The notes under the pieces were generated by a model. That model saw nothing but the letters and a program-made list of their open reading frames with translations, did no database searches and was not told where the DNA came from. 64,000 bases of DNA. Source: Avena insularis (Eukaryota; Streptophyta; Magnoliopsida; Poales; Poaceae). The DNA lies in the NCBI GenBank assembly GCA_023614405.1, contig CM042690.1:668430802-668494801 (forward strand). Direction: 5' to 3'. Below, one piece after another: positions 10,344-20,391 of this stretch. Each line of letters opens with the position of its first letter. Within the stretch, counting starts at the first letter, position 1. A program made the translations under genes and the position numbers.

Positions 10344-12955
10344 CTAGTTGTCATTCGGTGCGTCGCACTCGTGCATTGTCTGGTTGACGACCAGCTTGGA
10401 GTCGCCATATATTATGAGCCTCTTGGCGCCACAGGCTTTTGCCATCCTCATCCCGTGCAGTAGGGCCTCATATTCAGCTTCATTGTTGGAGGCGGTGAAC
10501 TGCATTCTCAGGATATATTTTAGCTTGTCTCCCTGGGGTGATGTCGATGACACTGCGCTTGACTCGCCCTTTCGCTTGGATCCGTCGAAGTGCATTGTCC
10601 AAAGGTAGGACATATCTGGTTTTTCGGGGAGCTGGTTTTCCATCTAGTGCACAAGGAAGTCAAGGAGAACTTGTGACTTGATTGCGTCGCGTTTTTCATA
10701 TGTAATGTCTCATGGAGACAGTTCGATTCCCCACAGCACGACTCGTCCGGTGGCGTCAGGGTTGTTGAGTATATGCCCCAGTGGGGTGTCGTTGACTACC
10801 ATGATTGGGTGTTCCTGAAAATAGTGGCGCAGTCGCCGGGCTGTCATGAAGATGCCGTACGCCAGTTTCTGGTAGTGCGGGTACCGCTGTTTTGTTGGCG
10901 TAAGCACCTCGCTGAGGTAGTAGACTGGGCGCTGTACTCCGTGGACCTTGTTTTCTTCGGCTCGTTCCACCACGAGTACCGTGCTGACCACCTGGTTGGT
11001 GGCGGAGATGTATAGCAACAGTGGTTCCCTTTCGCATGGGGTCACCAAGACTGGTGAGGTGGACAGTAGGCGCTTGAGGTCTTCGAATGCTTCCTGTGCC
11101 TCATTGGTCCATTCGAACTTGTCAGCTTTGCGGAGGAGTTGGTAGAAAGGCAGTGCCTTTTCACCTATTCTACTGATGAATCGACTGAGCGCCGCGATTC
11201 GCCCAGCCAGCTGCTGGACACCTCTTATGTTTTTCGGCTTCTCTATGGCCAGTATGGCTTTTATTTTCTTCGGGTTTGCCTCGATCCCTCTCGCGGAGAT
11301 AAGATACCCGAGTAGTTGCCCAGATGGTACGCCGAAGGCGTATTTGTCTGGATTGAGCTTGATCCGATAGCGGTCGAGGTTGGCGAAGGTTTCGCGTAAA
11401 TCGTCGATTAGTGAAACTTCCTCTTTGTTCTTGATTACTATGTCGTCAACATAGACTTGGATGTTGCGACCAAGTTAGTTCTTGAGGCAAGCCTGCATGC
11501 ACCGCTGGTAGGTGGCTCCTGCGTTCTTCAGCCCGAAGGGCATTGTGTTATAGCAGAACACACCAAAAGGCGTTGTAAACGCCGTTTTTTTTCTTGATCT
11601 TCCTCCTTCATTCGAATCTGGTTGTAGCCTAAGTAGGCATCGAGGTAGCAAAGGCGCTCGCATCCTGCGGTGGAGTCGATGACCTGGTCGATTCACGGTA
11701 GCGGAAAGTGGTCCTTCGGGCAGTGCTTATTCAAAGAGGTGAAGTCCACGCACATCTGCAGGATATCCTTTTTTGGTACTAGCACCGTGTTGGCGAGCCA
11801 AGTGCTTTCCTTGATCTCGCATATGAATTTGGCGTCAAGGAGTCTGTTGATCTCCATTCCGACTATCTTTGCTCTTGGTTCAGACAGTCGCCGAATTGTT
11901 TGCTTGACTGGCCTTGCGTCTGGGTTGACGTTGAGTGCGTGCTCCGCGAATTCCCTGGGAACTCCTGGCATGTCCGCTGGACACCAGGCGAAGATTTCCC
12001 AGTGCTCACAGATGAATTCGACGAGCGCGAGTTCCTATGCCGGACTCAAGTTGTTGGTGATGAGGGCCGTCTTGGCGGGATCCGATGGGTGGACCTGAAC
12101 TTTCTTCGTGTGCACCGATGAGTCGAAGGATATGCCGGGTGAACTTGGCTGGCTTAGGGGAGGTAGACTGTTGTCTGTCGACTCCTTTAGTCTCGCCAGT
12201 TCTTCCTGTATGCCGAAGGACTGGGAAATTCTGTTAAATTCCCTGTCGCAACTGTCAGACCTCTCGAAGCTCCTGTTGATTGTGATGACGCCATTAGGGC
12301 CTGGCATTTTCATCTGCAGGTAGACGTAGTGCGGCACCGCCATGAACGTCGCGAACGCGACACGTCCGAGGATGCAGTGGTACTGTGAGGGCCAGTCGAC
12401 GACTTCGAAGTTGATGCGCTCGCGCCGAAAGTTTTTCGGCGTGCCGAAGATGACGCCGAGGTTGATTTTGCCAAGGGAATATACACCCTTGCCTGGGACA
12501 ATGCCGTGGAATGTTGTGTCTGAGGCCTCTAAGCAAGTCAGAGGGATCCTCATTGCTCGCAAGGTACTCGCGAACATAAGGTTGATGTCTCTTCCGCCGT
12601 CCATGAAGACGCGGCTCATGTTGAAGCCTCCAATTTGTGCCTCGAGTACGAGGGGACAGTGGCCTGAACAAGGTACTTGACGCGGGTGGTCGCGCTTGTC
12701 GAATGTGATGCAGGAATCACTTCCACTGAGGTACTCAGTGGTAGATGGTGGCGAGTTTGTCGCCAGATTGACTTGGCGAGTGATGGCCTTTTGCACCTGG
12801 TTGGAGGGGCGACCCTTTTGGATCATCATGGTGCCCATGGCCCGCGGGTACGGCTCGCCTCCGTGATGCTGGTCGGGTGCAGCTGCGTTTGGCGGTGGTC
12901 CATGTGGTGGTGGAGGAGCTCCATGTGCCACAACGCCTTTCCGACGATACCTTGG
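10344..12955 (-). pseudogene. Tat-lineage Ty3/gypsy polyprotein fragment (protease, RT, RNase H, extra RNase H)
   Basis: The order on the minus strand is: proline-rich gag end and aspartic protease (12931-12035; DGGRDINLMFA where DGGS is usual), reverse transcriptase (NTVLVPKK, FTTPFGVFCYNTMPFGLKNA, YVDD near 11445), RT-connected RNase H (PVYYLSEVLTPTKQRYP), and a second archaeal-type RNase H (MHFDGSKRKG, NNEAEYEALLHGM, GDSKLVVNQ). The second RNase H is typical of the Tat/Ogre lineage. In-frame stops include TAA just before LGRNIQVYVDD and TGA after GIELSP, and frames shift near 11590. LTRs, primer site, most of gag and all of integrase are missing. It lies antisense within LINE-like sequence; both edges are abrupt. 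It cannot be functional. Confidence 0.85.
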
Positions 12956-13055
12956 TGGGTCTGGGGGGTTTCACAAGGAGGTGTAGGTTCTCTTCTGGTT
13001 AGTGGTTTTGGGTGTGTTGTGGAGGGTGCGGCTTCTCCCGTTGTTTTTCTATCTT
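12956..13055 (+). other. LINE 3' region, left part
   Basis: GT-rich sequence ending gttgtttttctatctt, interrupted here by the retroposon at 13056-14894. It resumes at 14910 and reaches the LINE-like tail word ataaagcggggtgaaac. Confidence 0.4.
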
Positions 13056-14894
13056 CTTCTCTTGAAATAGGCTTCCGCCCTGCTATATTAATATAGCAAC
13101 CACACGATACAACGATAATGCTGGGGCAGCAGCACAAACTATCCCAAATGAGAAAAAAGAGAAAGATAAGACCAAAAAAATGCCGACATCAGGCAGATCG
13201 ATGAAACAAAGATAACCCGCAACCGCTGCGCCCTTCGGAGTAGTCCCACCACACTCATAGCACTCCAACGACCAGTGAATCAAGAACCACCTTTAGGAAG
13301 GGATGCGACGCCGATGACGTTGTTGCCCGGACTTGTCCTAGGGTTTCCCTTGATACACAAAGAGGAGTGGGGAAGAGGTGCACCCGACGACCTTCAGGAA
13401 GGACAGCGTCACCCGCAGGTAGGGTTGAAAACGGAACGGAAACGGACAACATGTGTTATCGTTTTTGTTTCCTCTTGTGTTGTCGGAATCGAAAACGAAA
13501 CGGAAACTCCGGAAACAAACACGGCATCGGAAATCATCGGAAACGAATATGTAACGGATACAGGACGGATACAATACGAAAACGTACATCTGTCGGAATA
13601 TAATAATGGCATAATATCATGGTCTATACACCAAAAGGAACATATCATAGACAAAGAATAGCTAACAACTTCGACAATCGACAATTAAACATAAAGTAAC
13701 ATACGTAATTCAACACTTCGCCAAGCACATAAGTTCACATAAATAGCATCACATAAACGCCAAGATATTCACATAATTAGTATGTAGGCTAAGACGGTTG
13801 CATGTATTACCTAAACCATGCATATATTATATGGTCCAACAAGATAAAGAAAAATCACTGACGCAAAGTACTATTTTATACATGGGTCTATCTAATTATG
13901 TTTTCGGAAAGTTTCCGTATTTGTTTATTCAGAATTTCCGTACCGTTTCCGTTTCCGTCGGAAATAGCTCCCTCGTTTCCTTTTCCGTTTTCGTTTATAA
14001 TATTTTGTTTCCATTCTTTTTCCGCAAAATGCCGTTTCCGTTTCCTTTTTATCTCTCCGTTTCTTTTTTCTCCGGAAACAAACGGAAAGATTCCTTACCG
14101 TTTTCAACCCTACCCGCAGGTGTCATTGCGTCGGTGCCGGACTAGCCGACAAGTATTTCTCCCAACCCCAAACAACCCCCCCTTTGACGATCCGTAGTGC
14201 TCCACCCAACTTGCCACCCGCCAACAGGCGCCAACAAGGTCTTGCCGCCATCATCGTCATCTCACCGTTACCGACGCTACGAGGCATGCAGGATGAAGAA
14301 AAAGGTACCGCATAGGATGAAAGGAAGCATGACAGTCTCACGGGAGGGACCGACCTCCACCGCCTTCAGACGGTAGCCGACCGGACACAACAGAGGCAGC
14401 ACACCAGGCCCGGAAGGGCCCAAAACGGGCCCGTAAAGCTTCCACCGTCGCGCTGCAGCGGGTGCACCGCCATGGCCATCCCTAGTCCGAGCAAACCTCC
14501 TCCTTGCCACAGGAACCGCACTGAGCTAGGCAGGGGTCGGCCCTCCCAAGCCCAGATGAAGCCTAAGGGGCTCAGATCTGGGCGAGAGGGCACACTGGCC
14601 GCTCCGCCCCACCACCAAATGGAGGCGCCACCGCAGCCTGGTCGCCCAGAGAGCACCGGACCCATCGCCAGCCGAAGGTCACTGCCGCCAGATGGACTTT
14701 CTCGGACCGAATCCCTAGCGCGCGGGTAGAGGACAGCCCGCCGCCGCCGGCCCCAGGAGGGCAACGCTCGATGGCCCTTCCGACGGTGGCGGGAGGGAGG
14801 GGAAGGAGAGCTGGGGGAGCGATGGAGAGGGCCTCCCGGCCGCCTCGCGCGGGGAGGCGGCATGGGGGGCACGAGGGAGGAGCGGGTCGCTTCT
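13056..14894 (-). mobile_element. ORF-less LINE-type retroposon, minus strand, carrying a nested hAT element
   Basis: Its 3' end (left side) has the word gctatattaatatagcagggcggaag on the minus strand, closely matching the element at 20392-21600. Its GC-rich 5' end lies near 14890. Shared words with the second copy include cctagggtttccc, cttcaggaaggacagcg and gggcccgtaaagc. The flanks gttgtttttctatctt (13040-13055) and gttattttttatctt (14895-14909) look like a diverged target duplication. Excluding the nested hAT element it is about 1.14 kb and has no RT or endonuclease. Confidence 0.55.
13420..14112. mobile_element. Ac/Ds-like non-autonomous hAT element, 693 bp, perfect 8-bp duplication
   Basis: The target duplication CCCGCAGG at 13412-13419 and 14113-14120 is exact. 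The ends are TAGGGTTGAAAACGG and its exact reverse complement, close to the Ac/Ds terminal sequence. Both subterminal regions are packed with short direct and inverted copies of GGAAACGG/CCGTTTCC, as expected for transposase binding clusters. No transposase is encoded, so it would need an Ac-like partner in trans. It sits inside the minus-strand retroposon and is the youngest layer of that nest. Confidence 0.9.
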
Positions 14895-14909
14895 GTTATT
14901 TTTTATCTT

Positions 14910-15017
14910 AAAGGGTTCCCTCCTCGTCTTGTATCGATTCAGCTGTATGATTTTACTTATAAAGCGGGGTGAAACGTTTGTTTATTAGAGAACTTATATC
15001 TACCGGGAAAAAAAAGT
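14910..15017 (+). other. LINE 3' end, right part, with A-run
   Basis: Continues the LINE 3' region broken at 13055. It contains cttataaagcggggtgaaac, similar to conserved 3' ends of grass L1 elements, and finishes with the A-run at 15008-15015 directly before the 10-bp duplication. Confidence 0.45.
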
Positions 15018-15027
15018 TCCCGCGGGC

Positions 15028-15514
15028 ATACCCGAAAAGAAAGCGTGCAGCATTTTCCGGATGTCACCTTTCTGCTGCGGCTTATATATTGCCTGATTCA
15101 CTGTACGGGATTTCTTCTATAAACCCAAGTCTGACAAAATTGACACCGTAGCACTGAATCCTTTGTGACACTAGTACATACAGGGGAGTACTCGATCCGC
15201 CGTCACTATCAAGCTAAGGGATTAGCAAGATGCCACTCATGTGATGTTATCTCGTCATCTTGTTTATAAAAGCAACAATCTCGGGTCAAGAGCTGAAGAA
15301 CAGTTTCAGCATTTTCACATGGGGAAGCAGAGCAACGCAGGTTTACTCTCTAGTTACTCTGCTACTAGCATCAGTGGTCGACTGCTAGCAGAAAATTATG
15401 TCTTACGATTATTAAGCAGAACACTAATCAACGGAAAGAAACGAGAAACTCTATCTCCCTCCTGCAGCTGGCTGATGCAACGGACGAGGCCCTGCAGCCA
15501 CCGCAGGCGCCTAA
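15028..15514. other. Intergenic, 3' flank of the B3 gene
   Basis: No gene recognised. The part closest to 15514 would be the 3' UTR of the B3-domain gene. A polyadenylation signal could not be fixed. Confidence 0.4.
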
Positions 15515-16200
15515 TCAGTTGAGGAAGGTGCCGTCTAGCTTGCGCACCTCCACCTTGAGCGCGTGGTCCTCGCCTCCCCCGCGCAGCGCCCGGAAGAAGC
15601 AGACGTCGCCGACGTCGAGGCCGTTGTCGACGCAGAACTGGTGCCACCCGTACCTGAGGGACGCGCGGGTCCTGCCACCGGCCCGGACGTTGTGCTTCAG
15701 TTTCACGGTCCACGACCTCCCCCGCATCCGCAGCGCCACCTCGCTCCTCCTGTCGTACTCGTGCGCCTTCTGGAACCCCGGCGGCACGTTCTGCGCAACG
15801 GATCAAAGACGGAATGACGAATGAGTAATTGTAGTAGTAGTACACGTGAGCGAGCACGACGTGCTCGATCTCAGGTCCTCACCAGGTACTGCTGCTGCCT
15901 CGCGCTCAAGTTGCTATTCTTCAGCGTGACCGTGAACTGCGACGTCGGCGGCGCGTCGGCGATGTCGTCCATCTCCATCTCCGCTGAGCTGCTGCTGCTG
16001 TTCTTGCCACCACTGTCGTTGCTGTCACTGTCGCTCCCGTCCTTGCCGTCACCGTCAGCGTCGATGCTGTTCTTGCTGCTGCCACCGTCGCCGTTGCTCT
16101 CACTGCCTGGAGAAACAGAGAACTCCTCTTCTTTAATCGTTATATCTTGCAACGACCGTGGCACCAGCGTCTCACTGGCGTGTCGAGCTCCGGTGGTGGG
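15515..16200 (-). CDS. B3 DNA-binding domain protein, 5'-incomplete, two exons
   Basis: Exons on the minus strand are 16200-15883 and 15790-15515 (stop TGA), joined by a 92-bp intron (15791-15882) with donor GTGAGG and acceptor GCGCAG in phase 0. The first exon encodes an acidic, Ser/Asp/Gly-rich linker and the start of a B3 fold (FTVTLKNSNL, QQQYL). The second continues with NVPPGFQKAHEY, WTVKLKHN and GLDVGDVCFFRAL, the conserved C-terminal half of a B3 domain. B3 proteins (REM-like here) are nuclear DNA-binding proteins specific to plants. The first exon opens after a good acceptor (acttcacag at 16201-16209), so upstream exons are missing or far away. A Harbinger element begins 225 bp upstream and may have separated or removed them. 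No internal stop is present. Confidence 0.7.
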
Positions 16201-16424
16201 CTGTGAAGTGTTAGCTCCAAATTAGCCCTTCCATTCTCGTTTCAGCATTAGTGGCGGATGCCAGTGTAACTGCGAAAGCTTATTGGTGCATATTATGCTG
16301 ATGCCATAATTCTTTACCACAGTTCGGTCAAAGTGACCAGCCATTGTAGCAAATAATTTAGAGTTGTTTAACAACTAGCTATTCGTGTACCCAGATTGTG
16401 TCCTGACTGATTTTGGCCGAGTAA

Positions 16425-18286
16425 GGCATCTCCAACGGGACGATTTATTTCGGATACGGGATGTATTTAGATCGGTCCGTGGACACAAAAACAGGCCATT
16501 TGGTCCTCTGTCCGTTTGGTCGGAGATGTCCCCAGCAGCGCTGGCCCATTTTTTTTAATTCATGTCTAAATTTGGCTTGCGTTATACATAGATTTATAGA
16601 TTTTGTTCACATTTGCCTTGCATTGCATACATATAGTTTTATAGAGGCCGGTCGAGCCGTCGGGACCTGCAGCACGACATGGTGGGGCTCTTGCCCGTCG
16701 ACGAGGGTGGCGAACTTCATGGGGAGACGAAACCTGTCCACGTTCATGCCCAGGTGGACGGTGATGCAGGACTCGAAACAGTCGAGGTTGTTGATGGCCG
16801 CAGGTGGCGACGAAGGTGAAGGAGATGGCGACGAAGGTGAAGGAGATGACGACTCCGGTGGCGATGGGGAAGGCGCTGGCGAAACGTCTTGGCCTCGCCC
16901 CCACGCTGTCCTCTTCGACCTCGCCCATGCCCACGGCCTGGTGGTTGTCCCACCCACCCTTCCCTCGATCCTATGTCGCCTGACATGGCTGTTGTGTTGC
17001 CTCTAGGGTTGGGAAATGGAGACGATGGCCGCGGGCTGTGTTTAAAAAGGTGAGGGCATTGGATGCTAACGTGCAGGCGGCCACGAGGAAGGAATGGCAC
17101 ACGTCGGCCCCTAATTGCTACGCCGCTAGAGCGCATGTGCGACTGCTGCGATGGCGGGATCTCATTGTACTTGTCCTTCACCGGGGCGAGGAGAGCGGAG
17201 AAGTGCGGCAACGGCGTGGAGTACGGGGAGTAACAGGCTGACAACGATGAAGATCTCGACGAGGAAGAGCGGTCGGCGTGGCGCGGCGCCCACCGCTGGT
17301 CTGGGTAGCACGGCCTCTGCCATGGAGGCATCATCAGCGGTGGGTTGTTGTCGGCGGCGATGTAGGCAAGGACCCAGCCGAGTGTCCTTCCTAGGGCGCT
17401 CTACCACCGGATCCTCCCTTCGAGGTTGTTGTCCTCCGGTGGGGGGGCGTTCCTGTCGTAGGCTTCGAGGCAGACCTGGCGCTGGTCCTCGAAGAACGCG
17501 TCCCACGTCGCCACGTTGTTGGGATCCCAGGCGGGATCGTTTTGCTCCTCCAGCAAGAGGACGTCCCAGTACTGCTGGTAGATATCCACGCGGTGCATCT
17601 AGCCACGGGGGGACCGGCGGGATGGGTAGGACACCGACACTGAGGACCAAGTTGTGAGGGCACCGCATGTCTGGTGGCGCGTAGGTCGTATCCCACAGCG
17701 CACATGCCTCTTGGACGCGCAGCGAGCGCCGCCCGAAACCATTCGTGGTGGCACCATCTCCTGAAAGCCTCTCCATGTCCGGCGGGTGGGTGGTTGGGAA
17801 AGACGGGAGAGGAGGCTGCGAGGATGAAATGCGTCAAAGGAGTGGGAAAGAAGGGTTTTAAACGGCCATGCGAGGGAGACGACCATTGAATGCGTGGGCG
17901 GTGGCACGGCAAGGAGGGAGGCGTGGCGGATGGGATGCATCCGCTGCTCGCCTGCAAAAGCCTGATCGGTGAGCAGCAACACCATTACTGGGGCGTGGCA
18001 GGCGAGTAGGAATACAGACCGAGCGCGGACCGAACGCGTCAGCCGTGGCCCGAGACGACCAGTTGCTTCGCGCGCCATCTTCTTCGCTCCTTCCCGCGAG
18101 AAACGCGACATCCGGCGCTCCTGCTAGCCTCACATATGTTGGGTTCGGCCTGGGGGCGCCGGATAATAAAATGGACCGCGTTTCGGTGCCAAAAAATAAT
18201 TTTGGGGGTGGGCTGGGCGTCAATTCGGCCGCCGGTGCCCCGATAGCCCTTTAGGGGGTCTTTAGGGTCCCGGAGTGGAGATGCTC
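16425..18286. mobile_element. PIF/Harbinger-type element, 1.86 kb, TAA duplication
   Basis: The left end GGCATCTCCAACGG and reversed right end GAGCATCTCCACTCCGG are flanked by TAA (16422-16424 and 18287-18289). The internal part at about 16640-16900 is clearly related to about 29725-29965 in the second element, sharing ctcgaaacagtcgagg and gttgatggccgcaggtgg. Much of the interior is GC-rich with overlapping open frames on the minus strand, including the degraded frame at 17162-17598. No Harbinger DDE transposase was recognised, so it is probably non-autonomous. Confidence 0.65.
17270..17598 (-). pseudogene. Degraded unknown ORF inside the Harbinger element
   Basis: On the minus strand the frame reads MHRVDIYQQYWDVLLLEEQN, then NNVATWDAFFEDQRQVCLEA, to GRIRW, where TAG interrupts at 17401-17403. 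It then stays open in the same frame (TLGWVLAYIAADNNPPLMM). The tryptophan-rich, non-repetitive composition looks like a real protein rather than chance, but the family is not recognised. It could be the element's own accessory ORF or a captured host fragment. Confidence 0.4.
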
Positions 18287-18361
18287 TAATATAACAAAAT
18301 AATATTACCGTTGAGTAAAATAAAAATAGACTCATTGGGATAAGTTAGTAATTTTTTTTGC

Positions 18362-19215
18362 ATGGCGTGCGCTACAAGAAATAATACCATTGAAGTCGTA
18401 AATAAACATATCGGTGATAGTGGTGAATGCCCAATTTGCACTGAAGAGGCAGAAGACATTGTGCACCTGCTGTTCCGATGTGCTGCAGCACGTGCGATCT
18501 GGGAATCCATTGGTGTTTCATCTATAATTTACCAAGCATCGGCTAGAGAGTTATCTGGTTCTGTAGTTTTAGAAAATTTACTAACCATTCGAATTCAGTA
18601 ATGCCAAGGTTCAGACAACTAGGTTTCAAAGATGTGGTCATTTCCGCATGTTGGTATTTGTGGTGGATGAGGAGACGGCGTACACACGAGGAGGATGTAC
18701 CACCGATTTATAGATGCTGAATATCTTATTCTTTCAATTGCTGCAAATTCAATGAAATCAAGCTCTAAGCAAACTCCTGGGCAAGCTAAATGGACAAGAT
18801 CAGATCTAGACAATTCAAGGTTAATGTCGATCGATCATTTCATTATGATAGCTGTATTGGTGCTTCTGGAGCTATCGCACGTGATTATGAAGGCCATTTT
18901 ATTGCTGCTGTTACGGTTTATATCTCTAATGCTGCATCACTATATGAGACCGAAGCTCTTGCCATGAAACAGGGCCTGGCTCTTGCTAATCGTCTTGGGT
19001 GTAATAATGGAACATAAGCATGGTGGGGGCAATCTTCAGCTATTTTTGCAAATTGTATCCATGAGGTGTCGATGATTGGTACTGTTTTATTCAAACATTG
19101 TCCGAGGGAAGTAAATGGAGTTGCTCACGAGCTTGCTAAGTCCTTCTTCTTAGATAAGATTTCTTGTAATTGGGCCGATGAGTTTCCTAGATTTACAAAC
19201 TCTTCTAGATGATGT
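18362..19215 (+). pseudogene. LINE ORF2 remnant: zf-RVT and RNase H-like domain
   Basis: At 18362-18601 the frame gives CPICTEEAEDIVHLLFRC, the Cys/His pattern of the zf-RVT domain that follows plant LINE reverse transcriptases. At 18790-19014 another frame gives VNVDRSFHYD, ASGAIARDYEGHF and YETEALAMKQGLALANRLG, an RNase H-like (RVT_3) fold. A TAA follows at 19015-19017. Past it the same frame gives CPREVNGVAHELAKSFFL and ends at 19213. The domains are separated by stops and frameshifts, and the RT and endonuclease are gone. The sequence after 19215 (gttttaacgaggcggc) resembles grass LINE 3' tails. Confidence 0.8.
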
Positions 19216-19355
19216 AACAATTATTTGAGAACATGCGGGTTTTAGACGTACTCTTTTTCTTTACGAGTGTATCTAAGAGGAATGAGAAGTTTTAACGAGG
19301 CGGCTTGCATGCTAAATCATTAGACTTTTTTTAATAAACCGACAAAATAATACTA

Positions 19356-19576
19356 CTCCCTCCGGTCCGGTTTATTAGGCACGTATGTAGTTTAAGAATA
19401 ACTTTGACTATTAATTTTTGTCATCAAATTTTACATAATATGTCACAAATTTATACCATTAGATTAATTTTTAAAAGTAGTTTTCAATGATATATTTTTT
19501 GGAACATATATTACATATTTTATTGGTCAAAATTGATGGTCAAATTTTTTCTTAAACTACGTGTGACCGGAGGGAG
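19356..19576. mobile_element. Stowaway MITE, 221 bp
   Basis: Begins CTCCCTCCGGTCC and ends GACCGGAGGGAG, flanked by TA at 19354-19355 and 19577-19578. The arms are complementary and the centre is AT-rich. Confidence 0.85.
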
Positions 19577-19891
19577 TACTATGATGGTATTAATTAAGGG
19601 TGGGACCGACATAATTTTCAAATAGTTGATCAATATAGGGTGCTCGGGTGATCGTGGGTTCCCGCCGCTGCGAAAGAGATAATTATCGTTAACTAAGTGA
19701 TACCCTACGCGTGCTGTGGAAACGAGAGATGATTTTTAAACATTAAATTGAGATATTAAGTATCAAGTTATAGATATTGTAGATTTGGATCGATCAAGTG
19801 ATTGCCACGGTCGACCTAGAACCGTCATCCATATCAATTCAATTCTACCATTGTCAGATTCTCTATGGAAACTAATGGTAGAATTCATGTA

Positions 19892-20035
19892 CTCCCTCCG
19901 TCTATAAATACAAGATGTTTTAATTTTGTTGAAATAAAAGTATCTAGATGTCTTTTAATGTTTACAGTGCACGTATATACTAAAAGACATATATATATAT
20001 ATCCATTTTATAAAGCTAAAATATTAAATATATTG
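19892..20035. mobile_element. Truncated Stowaway MITE
   Basis: The left end CTCCCTCCGTCTATAAATAC follows TA. The right arm is present as far as ataaagctaaaatatt and then breaks off before the expected terminal repeat. Confidence 0.7.
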
Positions 20036-20045
20036 AACCGGGCCG

Positions 20046-20090
20046 CACGAGGAGGATGTACCACCGATGTTTTTGTTTTTTTTTGAGATA
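20046..20090. repeat. Second copy of a 23-bp word from the LINE relic
   Basis: Positions 20046-20068 are identical to 18685-18707, which lies between the zf-RVT and RNase H parts of the LINE remnant. A T-rich tract follows. It may be the stub of another truncated LINE-type insertion. Confidence 0.45.
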
Positions 20091-20391
20091 GTCTGCCCCA
20101 CAGTGCTTAGTACTCCCAAGTGAGTAGGAATGGACCTCGGCCTTAATTCATTCATCCATTGATTAAGCATCACTTTCGCACGACTTCCGTGTAGTATTTC
20201 ATTTATGGGGAAACTGAACCATCATGTATGCACGATTGATTGATTCGCAGCAGGGAAGCACTCAGCCTCTGCAAAATACTTACGCACGGCCATATATCAT
20301 TGTCGAGTATCACTTGGGTACGATAATGCTCCATTGAGCAAGAAAAGGAGCTACAGAGAGATACAACAAGCAATTATACACTGTTAATTCT

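Larger units (their letters stand above)
9248..15027 (+). mobile_element. Composite LINE-type retroposon with 10-bp target duplication
   Basis: The word TCCCGCGGGC occurs at 9248-9257 and again at 15018-15027. The right copy follows an A-run (15008-15015), and the left copy precedes a GC-rich leader resembling grass LINE 5' regions. A LINE-like 3' end (cttataaagcggggtgaaac, near 14951) lies before the A-run. Between them are a LINE-like 5' part (9258-10340), an antisense gypsy core (10344-12955) and a LINE 3' part split by a second retroposon (13056-14894). The duplicated word contains a palindrome, so the boundary call is plausible rather than certain. Confidence 0.5.

Noticed and set aside
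13338..14107. Several frames rich in Phe/Ser or Lys/Arg within the hAT element
   Set aside because: Generated by the repeated GGAAACGG/CCGTTTCC words; not transposase.
14366..14872. 168-codon Pro/Arg/Gly-rich frame on the minus strand
   Set aside because: Lies in the GC-rich 5' end of an ORF-less retroposon, and the opposite strand is equally open.
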